A stretch of DNA of 64,000 bases from Strongylocentrotus purpuratus (GCF_000002235.5 NW_022145607.1:35873029-35937028); one strand, 5' to 3'. Positions 32,200 through 44,696 are shown, numbered from the stretch's first letter. Notes: generated from the letters alone by a model not told the origin. Translations and numbers: made by a program.

Positions 32200-35100
32200 G
32201 ACAATGCAGGGAGGATGGTAAATTTGACAAGTTGGCTTTAGTGATAACATGGCCCCCTTCATTTTGCCACAAGGTAAAAAAGGAACGTCATGATGATAAT
32301 AATGACGATGATGATGATAATGACGATGATGATGATAATGACGATGATGATGATGATTGTGATGATAATAATAATGATGGTTATGATGATAATAATAATG
32401 GTCATGATGATGGTTATCATGATAATAATGATATCCCAATTTACAAACAAGGTTTTTTTTATCTGCGACCATCAAAATACCTGTCGCACTCGTCACCGTC
32501 TGGTCGTAGGCTCGTCGCTGACTGGTCGCAGACCGCCATTGCCTATAGTATTTTAGTAGACGGGCTGGGGGTAATAGTGTGATCGCAAGGCACTAAGGGA
32601 GAGTAGTATAAATACTATTGAACATATCCTTTGTATACCCCCCCCCCCCCCTCCATCCTTTCAAACAAACTATTATAGTGATACATCTAACTCACGTACT
32701 CTCTCATTCTTTTCTCTTTTTTTTGTGATATAACTATGGAAGATGTGCGTGAAGCCAAGTTCGGACTATAGGATTTGGACAATACACGGGCTCTGGTAAG
32801 TGGAAATACCTGTATTATAAAGCAGCATCGTTTTCAAACGGGGTACCGCAGAAGATTTCTAGGGATGCCGTGAAAGAAATTTATGACAAATTGATTTTTT
32901 TTTTTAAATCCATTATTCAATAGATGTCATTTTGGTAACATTTTAAAAAGGATTAAGTTTCTATATTTTCTCGTTCGCTTTACTCTCTCGCAACACACAG
33001 AAACGTTCTGATTTCAGGCAGTGACGTGTCAAGTGCCTATTTTAGTTAGGGAACGAGGTACCAGAATATCTCTTGAATAGCGAGGTACCCGAATATCATC
33101 ACATTCGGGCAGCAAGGTGCCCGATTGTATCTCATATATCGAACTTACGTTTTAACCACGCTCGTTCGCTTCGCTCTCCCGTAACATTTGAAAACAGGGT
33201 GGCTGTTGACAACGAGAGACCCGAATATCCTCATATTGATGAATCGAGGTGGCCCAATATATGATTTTTGTATTCGTGTATTGGGCAGCGAGGTTCCCGC
33301 ACACGTTATATCACATCTATTGTGTTTGTGGTCGCTCGCTTCGCTCGCTCGCAAAGTTTAGAAACAAAATGAGTCCCTACGGGTAAGCATGGCATTTACG
33401 TGTTCCAGAGTGATGGAAAATGAATCTTCTGTAATGAATCTGGGATTATGGACTATAGAACTTCTATCATAATGTACTTTACCTTTTGAATGTATGACAT
33501 CATCACTTGTGGGGATCTTGAAGGCAATTTTAATTTTATGTCTCGCTTCTTATAGCAAAAATACAGATAAGGGGACAAACGAATAAACAAATAATGCACA
33601 ATGAATAGGGAGATGAAGATTAGCATCGTGTTGTAAATTATGGAAGCATAACCTGTAAAGTTTAGCTGTGGCATGGTGTGTTTCCTATATTCTTAAGTAC
33701 TTGTCCAAAAGTTTCTTTTAACTCAAATGCTTTATTTCTGCCAGATTTATATATTTTGTTAATCCCCTTCTCACTTCGTTGCAGGCCTTTTGCGAGTGGT
33801 GTGAAACACACTCCGACATACTGCCCAGGGGAGTACGACTCTACACTCATTAGAGTAAGCACCGTCTTGTTCGAGAGCTCTCACACTTGTTACTATAATA
33901 AATTTAATCATTAAAATGCTCTTAAAGTCACTTTCGAATTATTTATCCCGCTTTTACGGGATGTCTAAAGAAATGCCATGATGATTTGATTGGCCAAATC
34001 TTAAAATGTATTTAATCGTTCTCAGTGACATTTCGTACAGGTAACTCTCAGCAGCACCCCCTAAATTCAGTTTGAATCTACAAGAATATAAGATAAAGCT
34101 TGAGAGTAATTAGCATGAATGTTAAACGAATATAACTTTTAAAATAATGTTGAGAGAGAGAGAGAACGCTTGACGCACATCAGTGCACAAGAAACATAAT
34201 ATTTCGCCTTTGCATTTCGTGATAAACTTTTCCATCATAGACATTCTAACTCATAATTTCTTGGTAGCATCACCACTGACATATTTTCAGATTGATAAGT
34301 TATTTGTAAAATGTCAATAAACATGTATTAAAACAACTTTCAAAAACAAGAGGCAAAATAAATCATGATTTGATTTCCCCACATTTTCAGGGTACCTTGC
34401 GTGATGAGATGAACCAAAAATGGCCCAATCTGAGGGGCGGACCTAATGACAAGTTCTGGTGTGTATGAAAGCAAAACTATCGAGTGCTACAAAGTCCAAG
34501 TCCACTCCAAAAATAACTTACTTTCAATTTTACATACTTTTTCAAAAATTCACAACTTTCTTAGTAGTTATCCGATTTTGCTCAAACTTTTTTTGATTGG
34601 TTTGTCTGATTTTTCTGCTTCTATTGAAAGAAAGTTATTATTGGAGTGGACTTGCCCTACTGTGTACTAACAGTGATCATTATTTTGCAATGCGTCATGT
34701 ATGTAAACATTGTGACTCCTGATGCGATTGTGGGAAATTCGTATTGTGCGCATACATCTAGTAATAATAATAACGATAATTACGGGCCAAGATAATAATT
34801 TGTGTAGCCCATGCAGACATCTACGATTTAATTGAACATTTTTTCGTCGAGAGTGCAGTTGTCTCTCCTTTTTGGATAAGTTTAGAAAATGATCTTAATG
34901 AGTTTAGAACCTTGGGGTGCAGTTATCATATTTCCAAAGACTGTTCGGATGTACCAAAGATCATCATACTTGCACTGTCTTGTATTGTCTCTTTTCGTTC
35001 GTTTGTGTACCGAATGATGACCGGAGCTAACTCGTCAGTACGTAAATTTCTTCGCCAGGAAACACGAATTTGAGAAACACGGAATGTGCCCCTTCGATCC

Positions 35101-35328
35101 GTCAGTTTTTAGGCCCCAACAGGAGTACTTCAAAGATGCGACTCGTCTCTATGGCCAGTACGACATCAAAACGTAGGTTTACCGCCGAAATGCTATACGT
35201 ACCGTTAATGACGTTTTTCTTTTTGCGTAGGTAGATAAATGAAGAGAGAGAGTGGGGGAAGGGGAGAGAGAGAATGAGAAAGAGAGAATATGAGAGAGAG
35301 AGAGAGAGAGGAAGAGAGGGAGAGAGAA

Positions 35329-35361
<33 letters not shown>

Positions 35362-38300
35362 TAGGGGAGAGATCGAGAGCGTGAAGAGAATGAGGGAGGG
35401 AGGGAGAGAGAGAGAGAGAGGGAGAGAAAGAGAAAAAAAAGACAAACAAAATAGGAGGGTTGGTTTCATGATAAAGGTTGGCTGATAATAAACAGGTGAA
35501 TGAATTGCGAGCTTACAAAGCAAGCAATCGTGAGAAGAAATCTAACCTTAGAAAAAAATGCCTTTGAAAAAACAAAGTTTCATACGATCATTAAAGGTCC
35601 ACTCCAAAAATAACTTAATTTCAGCGGAAGCAGAAAAATCAGACAAACCAATCAAAAAAGTTTGAGCAAAATCGGATATTTAATAAGAAAGTTATGAATT
35701 TTCAATGACATGAAAAACTGTGAAAATCACAAGAAAAATTGGTAACTCACTCATGAGTCTGTGACGTCATGTCCTCACTATCCACTAATTATTTTCTTTA
35801 TATTGATAATATAAATTTCCTATTTTCTCCCTAGAATTTTATTTCTTCACAACAGCATCCAAGTTAGATTGATAGTTATATGTTTGTGTGTGGATGCCTC
35901 AATATAGAGTTGTTGTTTTTTCAGTTAAATCATGAAAATTGTGAATTTTGATAAACTATATATACATGTATATATATAAATCAATAATTATGAATATACA
36001 ATATTCAGAAAATAGTATCAATTCTTCATAGTTCATAAAAGATGTGAAATGTCATGCACGCAATATGATACAAATCATATAACCTGGGCAAAGGCATGGG
36101 GAAATCAAGTTTTGGGGGATAAAAAGGGAAATTAAAGGTAAAGACCAGTATTGGCAACGCCCCAATTTCAAAAAATGAAATGGAAGCTCTCATTACCAAT
36201 CATGTGAAAGAATATGTTTTGACTAATACATGATGATAAAAAATTTGCCGGGAAACTGCCTACTAATTCATATATTTGGTAAATTTATCTCTCTCATGGT
36301 CTGGTGAGAGAGATAGGGTAGTCCCATATACATCTTTCTGTGTATAGTGCTTGTAACTTTACGAAGAATGGGCCAAATTTCTTATCATTTTGATGATTCC
36401 AGAACCTTGCAGATGCTAGATGCTAGATGATCAACCTTTTCTGATCGATTCCACAACGTTTCTTTCACAATGCAATCGCATGACCATTACTGGTCTTTAC
36501 CTTTAAAGGGAAAGTCCACCCCCCAAATAAGTTTGTTTCGATAGAGGCAGAATAAGAAAATCAGGTGAGTGAAAGTTTGAGCAAATTCTGAATGAAAATA
36601 AGAAAGTTATGAATTATTGAAGTTGTGATCAATCAAATACAAATTGGCAACTCTGTGACTTATTATACGACCTCTCCTTCATTTGCTTTGTGCATAATAT
36701 TCCATAAAATCATGTTTTCTTCGTTATTGATGACGGAATATATATTTGTTCCTTGCAGGGGGAGTATAGAAACATATTTGCAATTATTATATTTAGGGTG
36801 CATGTATGGTTGAAATTTTTCTTGAGGGAAAATGAAAATTTTAGATTTTTTTAGTACTGAGCAAATAGAAGTTGAGCTCGCATGATACGTCATAGATTTG
36901 CCAATTTATGTTTGATTGATCACAACTTCAAAATTCCTAACTTCCTTATTTTTAATCGGAATTTGCTCAAACTTTCACTGACTTGTTTCTCTCATTTTTC
37001 TACTCCTATTAAAACTAACTTAATTTCAGGGTGGACTTCCCCTTTAATGGGATTTAACTATATAAAGCAATTGATAAATAGTGAGGACATGACGTCACAA
37101 ACTGATAACCATAATATGTGCAATTTGTGTTGCGATTCTCATAGTTCTAGATACTTCTTCAAAAATTAATAACTTTCTTATTAGTTATCTGATTTTGCTC
37201 AAACTTAATTGGTTTGTCTGATTTATCTGCTTCTATTGAAAGTACGTTTTTTTTTTGGAGACTTGCCCTTTAAAGAAATAAACTAACATGATCAACAAAT
37301 ATCAATTTATTGATGATTGAGATTTATTCCATTTTTCTATGTTTAGAATCCTACAACACGACGGAGTTGTGCCCTCCATCCATGACAGGTATACATTGGC
37401 TCAAGTCAATACAGCACTGTATAAAGGGCTTGGCGTCTTTCCGGCGGTCTACTGTTATGTAAGTTGCCCGGGTATCCACTTGGTATGCTTAAAGTAAAAG
37501 AGTCATCAAGTAACCTATAGTCAACTCATTCATTTATTCATCCATCCATCCATCCATCCATTCTTTCATTCGTTCAGCAGTTCATTTATTCCTTCCTTCA
37601 TTTGTTTATTTAGTTAGTTATTTATTCACTTATTATTCATTTATTCATTTATTCATTCATTTATTTGTCATTTATTCGTTCATTCATTCATCCATCCATT
37701 TCTTCGTTCCTTACTTTATGTTTTCATGTATTTAGTTGTTTATTCATTTATTTATTCATTCATTCATATATTCATTCATTCATATCTTCATTACCAAAAT
37801 GTCCAATTACTCTCTTTTCCTTTTTTGTTGTTGAGATTTACCTTGAAGAGCGCAAATCTGTATTCATTGCTTCTCTTCAATTACCAAAATATATTAGTTG
37901 AGTTTCGGAATGACAATAACTATAATAATAATAATGATAATAATAATCTTTTAAAGTCCACTCCAAATTTTATTAAGTAGATCTAAGTTAGCGGCCTATT
38001 CAATACATAATAATTAATAATCATGAATTATTATCAACTCCTATCATAAAAAGTATTTTGAAAACCTTATCCACTCATTTACTTTGTGGTATCTTTTTAA
38101 ATATGAGGGGAAGTCCACCTTATTAAGTTGGGTTTATCAGAAGCAGAAAATTAGAGGAATAGTTCAGTTAAAGTCTGAACAAAGTTGATTAAAGATAAGA
38201 AAGTAATTAATTTTTCAAGTTGCGATCAATCAAAGAAAAATTGCCAACACCTTTTTTCGTTCTTGATGACAAAATAGAACTGTCCATACACGGGTTGTAT

Positions 38301-39216
38301 TCAAACCAGGTGCGTACGCAGGATTTTTTTCGAGGGGGGGGGGGGGGGGGTTAAATGTAAAAATCACGCCGAAAACTTCCCAGCCGCTGAAAAAGCGGGG
38401 GGGGGGGGGTAAGAGGACATATTTTATTTTTTGTGTGTCCTTAAATTTGAAGATTTGGCCGATCAATGTTTAGATTCGTTTGGGGGGGGGGGGGTAAGGT
38501 CAGCTTTTGGGGGTCACCATTACCACAATTGTTTTATTTATTTTTTATTATTATTTTTTTAATTACAAAAACAAACAAGGGGGGGGGGTTCCTCCAAAAC
38601 ACACACATAAAAAAGTTAAAGGGGGGGGGGGTTCACCCCCCCCCCACCCCCTGCGTACGCGCCTGATTCAAACAAATATCGCCATAATCATATTTAGGGT
38701 GTATGTATACGATGAAAATCTTTGTGAGGGAATATAAAAAATATCGGATTATTTTGTTACGGAGCAAATGAGAGAGGAGCTCTGTGTTTGATTGATCTCA
38801 ACTTCAAAAGTTCAGACGAAGAAGTTGAATGCAAAATTTTAATTATACAGGGCAAATAACATAACCTCAATAAATACTAATGCGCATGGTTTATTTACTG
38901 GTTACCGTGGCAACAGGAAGTAAAAGGTATCCAGTTCTTGTTAGAAGTGCGCATGTGCTTTGACCTCAACCTTCGACCTATCACCTGCGGGGATGCCTTG
39001 GTAGGAGGGGGCAGGTGCAACCCCAAGAAGGAAATCATTTACTCGCCTACCGAGATCAAAGTCAACCACCAGATTTTGACCACGTCGGGGGACCTCGCAG
39101 TCCATTTCTTAGTCGACATCGCCGAGATGGATGCGAGGGATAAGATGATGGATGAGGAGGAGGATGACCACGTCGAGCTGTGGCAGAATCTTAACCAAAA
39201 CATCGATGAGGAGTAG
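31346..39216 (+). CDS. RNASET2: Ribonuclease T2, complete
   Basis: Secreted or lysosomal acid endoribonuclease that cleaves single-stranded RNA through a 2',3'-cyclic phosphate. Exons 31346-31440, 32210-32273, 32743-32795, 33785-33854, 34391-34458, 35059-35172, 37347-37458, 38935-39216 join in phase to 285 residues (human about 256). Residues 1-21 are a signal peptide (MARFSITLFLVVLLYVYTAEG). ITWPPSFC matches the conserved N-terminal WP/Cys block. The first catalytic segment IWTIHGLWP gives His68; the second, KHEFEKHGMC, gives His119, Glu120, Lys123 and His124. LEVRMCFDLNLRPITC matches the C-terminal cysteine block. The last exon uses the acceptor at 38934; an AG eight bases earlier would bring an early stop. 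The last 25 or so residues are strongly acidic (MDEEEDDHVELW...NIDEE), which is unusual for the family. The ATG was chosen because it starts the signal peptide. Confidence 0.96.
31800..32200 (+). repeat. 400-base pyrimidine tract before RNASET2 exon 2
   Basis: CT/TCTC-rich sequence with TCCC and TCTG units running almost into the acceptor at 32209. Ser/Leu/Pro frames here are artefacts. Confidence 0.85.
32285..32435. repeat. GAT/AAT microsatellite
   Basis: GATGATGATGATAATGACGA repeats starting 12 bases into the intron after RNASET2 exon 2. Confidence 0.85.
33010..33360. repeat. Degenerate direct repeats
   Basis: About four drifted units combining GCGAGGTACCCGAATATC-like and CGCTCGTTCGCTTCGCTCTC-like parts. 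Low-complexity and old. Confidence 0.5.
34494..34668. mobile_element. Palindromic element (AAGTCCACTCCAAAAATAAC family)
   Basis: AGTCCACTCCAAAAATAACT and AGTTATTATTGGAGTGGACT are inverted. Same ends as the large nest at 35591. It starts 36 bases inside the intron after RNASET2 exon 34391-34458. Confidence 0.7.
35225..35440. repeat. GA-rich microsatellite
   Basis: GAGAGA tract with GGGA variants, starting 53 bases after the donor of RNASET2 exon 6. Confidence 0.85.
36132..36506. mobile_element. TTAA MITE (TTAAAGGTAAAGACC family)
   Basis: Ends TTAAAGGTAAAGACCAG and CTGGTCTTTACCTTTAA. Homologous to 10799 and 41223. Its right TTAA is the left TTAA of the next element. Confidence 0.85.
36503..37047. 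mobile_element. TTAA MITE (TTAAAGGGAAAGTCCACC family)
   Basis: Ends TTAAAGGGAAAGTCCACC and GGTGGACTTCCCCTTTAA, with inner inverted parts (AGTTGTGATCAATCAAA, TTTGATTGATCACAACTT). It abuts the previous element through one TTAA. Confidence 0.85.
37530..37790. repeat. CATT/CATC microsatellite
   Basis: Imperfect TTCATTCATTTATTCATCCA repeats in the last RNASET2 intron. Confidence 0.85.
38108..38815. mobile_element. Worn copy of the TTAAAGGGAAAGTCCACC element
   Basis: GGGGAAGTCCACCTTATTAAG, AGTTGCGATCAATCAAAG and, on the right, TTTGATTGATCTCAACTTC match the element at 36503-37047. It is split by the hAT-type insertion at 38307-38665. Confidence 0.55.
38307..38665. mobile_element. hAT-type MITE with perfect 8-bp target duplication
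   Basis: Ends CAGGTGCGTACGCAGG and CTGCGTACGCGCCTG are inverted and flanked directly by ATTCAAAC on both sides (38299-38306, 38666-38673). G-run-rich interior. The termini resemble those of 6849-8876. It lies in the last RNASET2 intron, 269 bases before exon 38935. Confidence 0.85.
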
Positions 39217-40009
39217 ATGTAGGGTGACTATATAATACAGTCGCCATCAGTTAAATCAACTTTAACATATCTAATAGTGTAATTTAGTTTAGCGTATGAA
39301 ATTGAGACTCTGTTTTCTGTCTCCTTGAAAAAGTATAACACAATTTATACATAAAATCCACTTCAAGACCAATTTTTTCTTCAGTCTCCCCTTGGAGGTT
39401 TTTATAATTCAGATTAAATATAATTAAGAAAAAGAAAAAACAAAATGGCAATGTTACACATCAATGTAATATAGGATTAGAGATGTATTACTTGATAAGT
39501 TGATTTGTGTATACAGTATATATAGGTGATGTACAGGCAGGGTGTGTACAGGGACAGATTTGGGTAATTGATGGTAAATATTCAAATCATATTAGAGTGG
39601 TTGACTCATGCTTACATTAGATTTGAAGTTGAAGTAAAAATCAAGATATATAAGCTCAAAACTTAACCTCAATCGTCACCTACTATACATAAATGTTTAT
39701 GCCCTGTCAGGCCCAATAGTTTTGTTCTGCGTATATGTATTCTTTGTTTTGATCTGATAGTTTAATTCCGTTTTTATTTCACGACCCCTTTGTTAACAAG
39801 CCCAGTGAATAAATAGATAAATAAAAAACTCATTCAACAAACTTTTGAGTGCTTTGTAAATGCCCCAAAAATGAATAACACTAAAAACAGTCCTTAAGAA
39901 GTTATCAGTATCTTATTAATTTTCAAATTATACATAATTATAATAAAATCTTAGAGGAAATCAAACGGTTGTCTGTTTCATAATAACAATGCAATATCAT
40001 TGGAGTAAA
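39217..40009. other. RNASET2 3' flank
   Basis: AT-rich single-copy-looking sequence with the likely 3' UTR and polyadenylation signals; nothing else recognised. Confidence 0.4.
39808..39824 (+). promoter_or_regulatory. Candidate polyadenylation signals of RNASET2
   Basis: Two AATAAA hexamers (39808 and 39819) about 600 bases after the RNASET2 stop codon. They are the first clustered canonical signals on this strand and sit just before a change to repeat-rich sequence. Confidence 0.35.
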
Positions 40010-40154
40010 CATGGGTAGTGAAAGAAGAGGAGAGAAGAGGAGAGAAGAGGAGAGAAAAGTACAGAGAGAGAGAGAGAGGGGGGGAGAGAAGGTGAGAAGA
40101 GAGATGGACAGAGAGAGAGAGAGGGGGAGAGAGAAGGTGGTAAGAGAGATGGAC

Positions 40155-40185
<31 letters not shown>

Positions 40186-40248
40186 AGGTGGTAAGAGAGA
40201 TGGACAGAGAGAGAGAGGGGGAGAGAGAAGGTGGTAAGAGAGATGGAC

Positions 40249-40279
<31 letters not shown>

Positions 40280-40442
40280 AGGTGGTAAGAGAGATGGACA
40301 GAGAGAGAGAGAGAGAGAGAACAGGGGTAGGAGAGAGAGAGAGGGAGAGAAGGTGGTAAGAGAGATGGACAGAGAGAGAGAGAGAGAGAGAAAGAGAAGG
40401 TGGTACGAGAGAGAGACAGAGAGAGAGAGAGAAGGGGTAGGC

Positions 40443-40487
<45 letters not shown>

Positions 40488-40526
40488 GGGGTAGGAGAGA
40501 GAGAGAGAGAGGGGCAGAGAAGGGGT

Positions 40527-40573
<47 letters not shown>

Positions 40574-40612
40574 CAAAAGGGAGACATAAGAGAAAGAGAG
40601 ATAAAGGTATAG
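40010..40612. repeat. 600-base GA minisatellite
   Basis: Purine-only array with a higher-order unit: GGTGGTAAGAGAGATGGACAG recurs about every 45-75 bases (near 40135, 40187, 40231, 40281, 40352) between GA runs. Long Arg/Glu and Ser/Leu frames on both strands follow from the repeat. Confidence 0.9.
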
Positions 40613-40660
40613 ATGTAAAGGAGCATCGGATTTAGAGAATGGGAAAGAGATTAGAGATGT

Positions 40661-41031
40661 TTAAAGCCCCTCTAAAATGTTGGGAGCCCCAAATTCGCCA
40701 AAAAATTACCGGCAAAGTTCTAAATTTTATCATAATGTGAAAGAGAATGTCACTTAGACACACATCTGCAAGATTCCCCCCCCCCCCCACCAAAACAAAA
40801 TGGGTTAGAAGAGTAATGTTGATAAAAGAATACATATTTTGGGTTTTCTGTTGTCTCAGAAAACCTCAATTTTGTATTCTTTCATCAATATTCGATTTCA
40901 AACACATTTTTTTGGAAAAAAGTCTGTGTCTTAAATGACATTCTCTTTCACATTATGACACAGTTTCTGTGACATTTTTCCATCAAATATTTGGGGCTCC
41001 CAACATTTTCGAGGGGCTTTAAACTCGCCCC
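40661..41031. mobile_element. TTAA MITE (TTAAAGCCCCTC family)
   Basis: Ends TTAAAGCCCCTCTAAAATGT and ACATTTTCGAGGGGCTTTAA-like, followed inward by TTGGGAGCCCC and its complement. A split copy lies at 3846-4465. Confidence 0.85.
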
Positions 41032-41222
41032 AGATAAGCAGACAAGACATGACATTTTGGACCAGACAAAAAGAAATAACCATCTTAAATTCCAATTCAG
41101 TCTAAAGGAAGGAGACTTTGGGCAATCGAGGTTTCATTCCATTACCATGTAAATAGAGGCTATACATGTTTATCTTTAGCAGGCTAGTCTAGGAAATACA
41201 TTCATTTTGCAAGGTCAAAATC

Positions 41223-41629
41223 TTAAAGGTAAAGACTAGTTCTGGTCATGCCATTGCATTGGGAAAGAAACGGTGTGGAATCGATCAGAAAAGGTTGATC
41301 ATCTAGTATATTAAGTATTGGTGTGTACTGCAAGATTCTGGAATCATCAAAATGATAAGTAATTTGGCCCAGTCTTGGTAAAGTTACAAGCACTGCACAC
41401 AGAGAGATGTACATGGGTCTACGCGACATGTGCGCGACACATGCGTTATATCTATCAGGTCCAAGTATATATAATAATTTACCAAATATATCAATTAGTA
41501 GGCAGTTTCTCAGCAAAATTTGTGTCATCACGTATTAGTCAAAGCATATTCTTTCACATGACTGGTAATAAGAGATTCCATTTTATTTTTTTAGAAGGAG
41601 GCGTTTCCAAAACTGGTCTTTACCTTTAA
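41223..41629. mobile_element. TTAA MITE (TTAAAGGTAAAGACC family)
   Basis: Ends TTAAAGGTAAAGACTAG and AAACTGGTCTTTACCTTTAA. Third full copy of the family at 10799 and 36132. Confidence 0.85.
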
Positions 41630-41631
41630 GT

Positions 41632-42681
41632 TCATGGTTTTAGTGTAATCAAGTGAAATTTAAAAAAAAATGCATTATGGCTCTGCTTTTATACTCTCTG
41701 ACAATCTGCAAGCATAACAAAACAAAACAAAACACAAGCCATGAATTGTAATAGTATTCAAAAGTTTATTCTTAAAAGTATCCAAGGCAGTTATTTACTT
41801 TTAAACTCAAGTTATTTACTTTTAAACTACCATCAATATCATATCAGTAAATTTTCTTCCTAAATAAGCTAGTATAATTGCAACACTTTGGATAGCCTTT
41901 TATTTAAAGTACAATATTGCAAATTCCTGACAATAACAATGGAAACACAATTATACTTCAGTATTATTACAATTAAATACATGTACAAATTTTACATTTA
42001 TCATTTACATACGTTTGAAAAAACAATATCGTCTTTTATAGGTGTACAGTTTGCAACTTTGCACCCTATAATAATGAAAATATATAAATATCAAAACAAA
42101 TTTTTGAGACGATGACAACAAAATTACTTGATATGGCACAAAAAGTCAGGTGTATCCAAAATATTAATATAATATTGGATGGCTATGAGTGTAATACAAG
42201 AAACAATTGCTCGAGCTATGACAATATTGAACGAGTCTAAATGACTAAAACTCCTGCTTCCAATGAATCTTCAAAGGATTTTATAATAAGTTATATGTAT
42301 ATATAGAGAGAGTTATCATACCAGAAAGGCAAAATATAAACTTTTAGAAAGTAAAATACATGTTTAAATTTCACATCTCAATATTAAGCCTTCTTCTGTT
42401 GTTTTATTCCCTTACTGTATAAAGAATATAAACATGCCTTGTTATGCTGTAATATTTTCCTTCACTAGTTTTGAGTCTTTCACAGTGGATTCACTTTCTT
42501 TATTATCGCCTTTATTATCACCTTTATTATCTTTATTATCTTTGCCCTGTACTGAAAAACTTTATATTTTTCTTCAAGTAAAGTTTCAATCATACATTCA
42601 CCTGTCCTTATATACGATCATTGCAAATATGTTTTTACATAACCACTGTATGAAACAAATCTATTCCGTCATCAATAACTA
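41632..42681. other. Intergenic AT-rich stretch
   Basis: No gene or repeat family recognised beyond short A-rich runs (41700-41725). Confidence 0.35.
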
Positions 42682-43206
42682 ATACTGTTTTCACACTGGC
42701 AATATTTTGCTTAACCCCGTACTATAGGTGGGGTTAAGGGGGAGTTTTAGCCCCACCTATAGTACGGGGTTAAGCCTATTCCACTTTCTGTTCAGACTGG
42801 TTTTTACCAAAGTGGGCTAAAGTTGGCTAACCCCACCTATAGTACGGGGTTAACTAACCCTGCAAAATAGCAGGGCTAACTCCGCAATTGTGGTGCTAAC
42901 TCCTGCTAACCCCGCAATTGCGGTGCTAAGCAAATGAATGAGAACAGAAACGAAAAATAGTCCGGTACTACACAATGGAGCGTATCGCAGCTGGCCAGAT
43001 GCGAAGTATGTCCAATCATAACATTAACGATATCCGGGGTTAACGAAATGCAGTGAGAACAGCAGGAATTTTCTTATTCCGGAATAGGCGCTAGTACTGG
43101 ACTAAAAACATCGTGTGTGAAAAGCCAAAACAAATAGTCCGGGGTTAAGGATAGTACGGGGCTAAGCAAAGTACGGGGTTAAGCAAAACCAGTGTGAAAA
43201 GAGTAT
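42682..43206. mobile_element. MITE with long composite inverted ends (TTTTCACACTGG)
   Basis: Ends ATACTGTTTTCACACTGG and CCAGTGTGAAAAGAGTAT. The motif CCCACCTATAGTACGGGGTT recurs direct and inverted at 42716-42860, with GTACGGGGTTAAGC at the right end. About 525 bases; target duplication unclear. Confidence 0.75.
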
Positions 43207-43746
43207 AAGAAAATTACAGATAATGAAATTTTCTGTACAGAGCAAATTGGAAAAGAGCTTGCAAGATACATTACAGAGTTGCCATATCAGTGTTTGATTT
43301 ATTGCAGCCTTCAAAATTCATTACTCTCTTATTTTTCATCAGATTTCGTTTCATGGAAGACATGGTGCATGATAATTATAGTCCAAAATCAAAGTCAGTC
43401 ATGAAATCCAAATATGCATTCACATTTCATCATCGAAATGCCAGAAACAGGTAAAGTGTATTATCGTTATTATAATTTTGACTGAATATGAAATGACATG
43501 AAATCTTAAGGATTGAAAAGCTTGGCATTATCCTTTTGTAATAGTCCAAGTCAGAAATGTTAGTTATTTGAGTAAAGTCAAGAACACAAATAGCAAAGCT
43601 TCTATTACAAATATGTTTGGTGTGCACAGTATGAAAACTTCATATCTTCTTCAGCTAGTGCTACAAATGTTTTTAGAAATACATGTGCAAGGAGGCATGT
43701 ACCCACAGAAATAAGTCTGCTCTTATCAATATGAACCTCATTGTAT

Positions 43747-43918
43747 TACAGTGGAACCTGTCTATAAAGACCACACAAGGGAGACAAGAAAAGTGGTCTC
43801 TATAGGCAGGTGGTCTTTATAGACAGTTGCCTTTAGTATATGTTTCAATGAGAAACCATTTTCAAGGGAAACAAAAATGTGGTCTTTGTAGACAGGTGGT
43901 CACTACAGCAGGTTTGTA
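43747..43918. mobile_element. MITE (TACAGTGGAACCTGTCTATA family)
   Basis: ACAGTGGAACCTGTCTATAA at the left and CAGCAGGTTTGTA at the right, with internal GGTGGTCTTTATAGACAG units. Other copies at 45813, 63729 and 63909. Confidence 0.7.
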
Positions 43919-44696
43919 TTATCACCACAATCTGGATTATTAGTGCATATAGAGGCAGCTGGGTGAAGTATAGGAATATTACTCTTGACGTTATAAATAC
44001 CCAAAATGGCAGACAATAAATTGAAGACAATCTGATTCCAGCAGTGTAATCTTACCAGGCAGGCAACACAGATAGTCACCATGACAATCACCAACAGTGA
44101 TATCAGGGATGAGACAGAGAAATTTCCCAAAAAGGAGGAAGATTATTAAATGAGGGTCCCCTGGCAACGCCCCTAGGAGGGGGTTATGGGGTCTGTGCCC
44201 CCTCCCCCTATCATAAACGGACACGTTTTCCTTGCATTTAAATTCTTAATTTGAGAAAATATTTGTTACCCCCATCTACCTTAAAGGGACTCTATAACAA
44301 TGTTCAGATGAAAAAGAAAGACAAAAAACTTTAATTTCTGTTTTTTCCCGTCCTGAATTATCAAAATCAGCGCAAATCCGCTGATCTGTGGAGGAATCTC
44401 ATTCCTGTGTTAGCTTACCAGGCAGGCATCACAAATACTTACCATGAGAAGCTCCATCAATGAGCTTTCTACACGGTAGAACTGATAAATTATTTTTGCA
44501 ATGCTGTTGTTGTTTTTTGGTGTTATAGCGTTTCATTCTTTTTAAGAATATTTACACCTTTCCCTTTTTTGTCTTACTTTTTCGTTTACTATATGTATTT
44601 GGAAATTCATTCTGTTTATAAATCTCTAGTTTTTGATAATATATTCTTTTTTTTTTCTTCATCTTCTTTTCCTTTTTTTAATAACTTAATCTCAGA

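Larger units (their letters stand above)
35591..37273. mobile_element. TTAA element hosting two further TTAA elements
   Basis: Outer ends TTAAAGGTCCACTCCAAAAA and GGAGACTTGCCCTTTAA, with inner AAACCAATCAAAAAAGTTTG and its complement near 37200. Two other elements (36132-36506 and 36503-37047) sit inside. All lie in the RNASET2 intron before exon 37347. Confidence 0.65.

Noticed and set aside
31820-32241. Ser/Leu/Pro-rich frames of up to 133 codons
   Set aside because: Composition artefacts of the CT tract before RNASET2 exon 2.
39938-40626. Long Ser/Leu and Arg/Glu frames
   Set aside because: Products of the GA minisatellite; no start context, splice sites or family.
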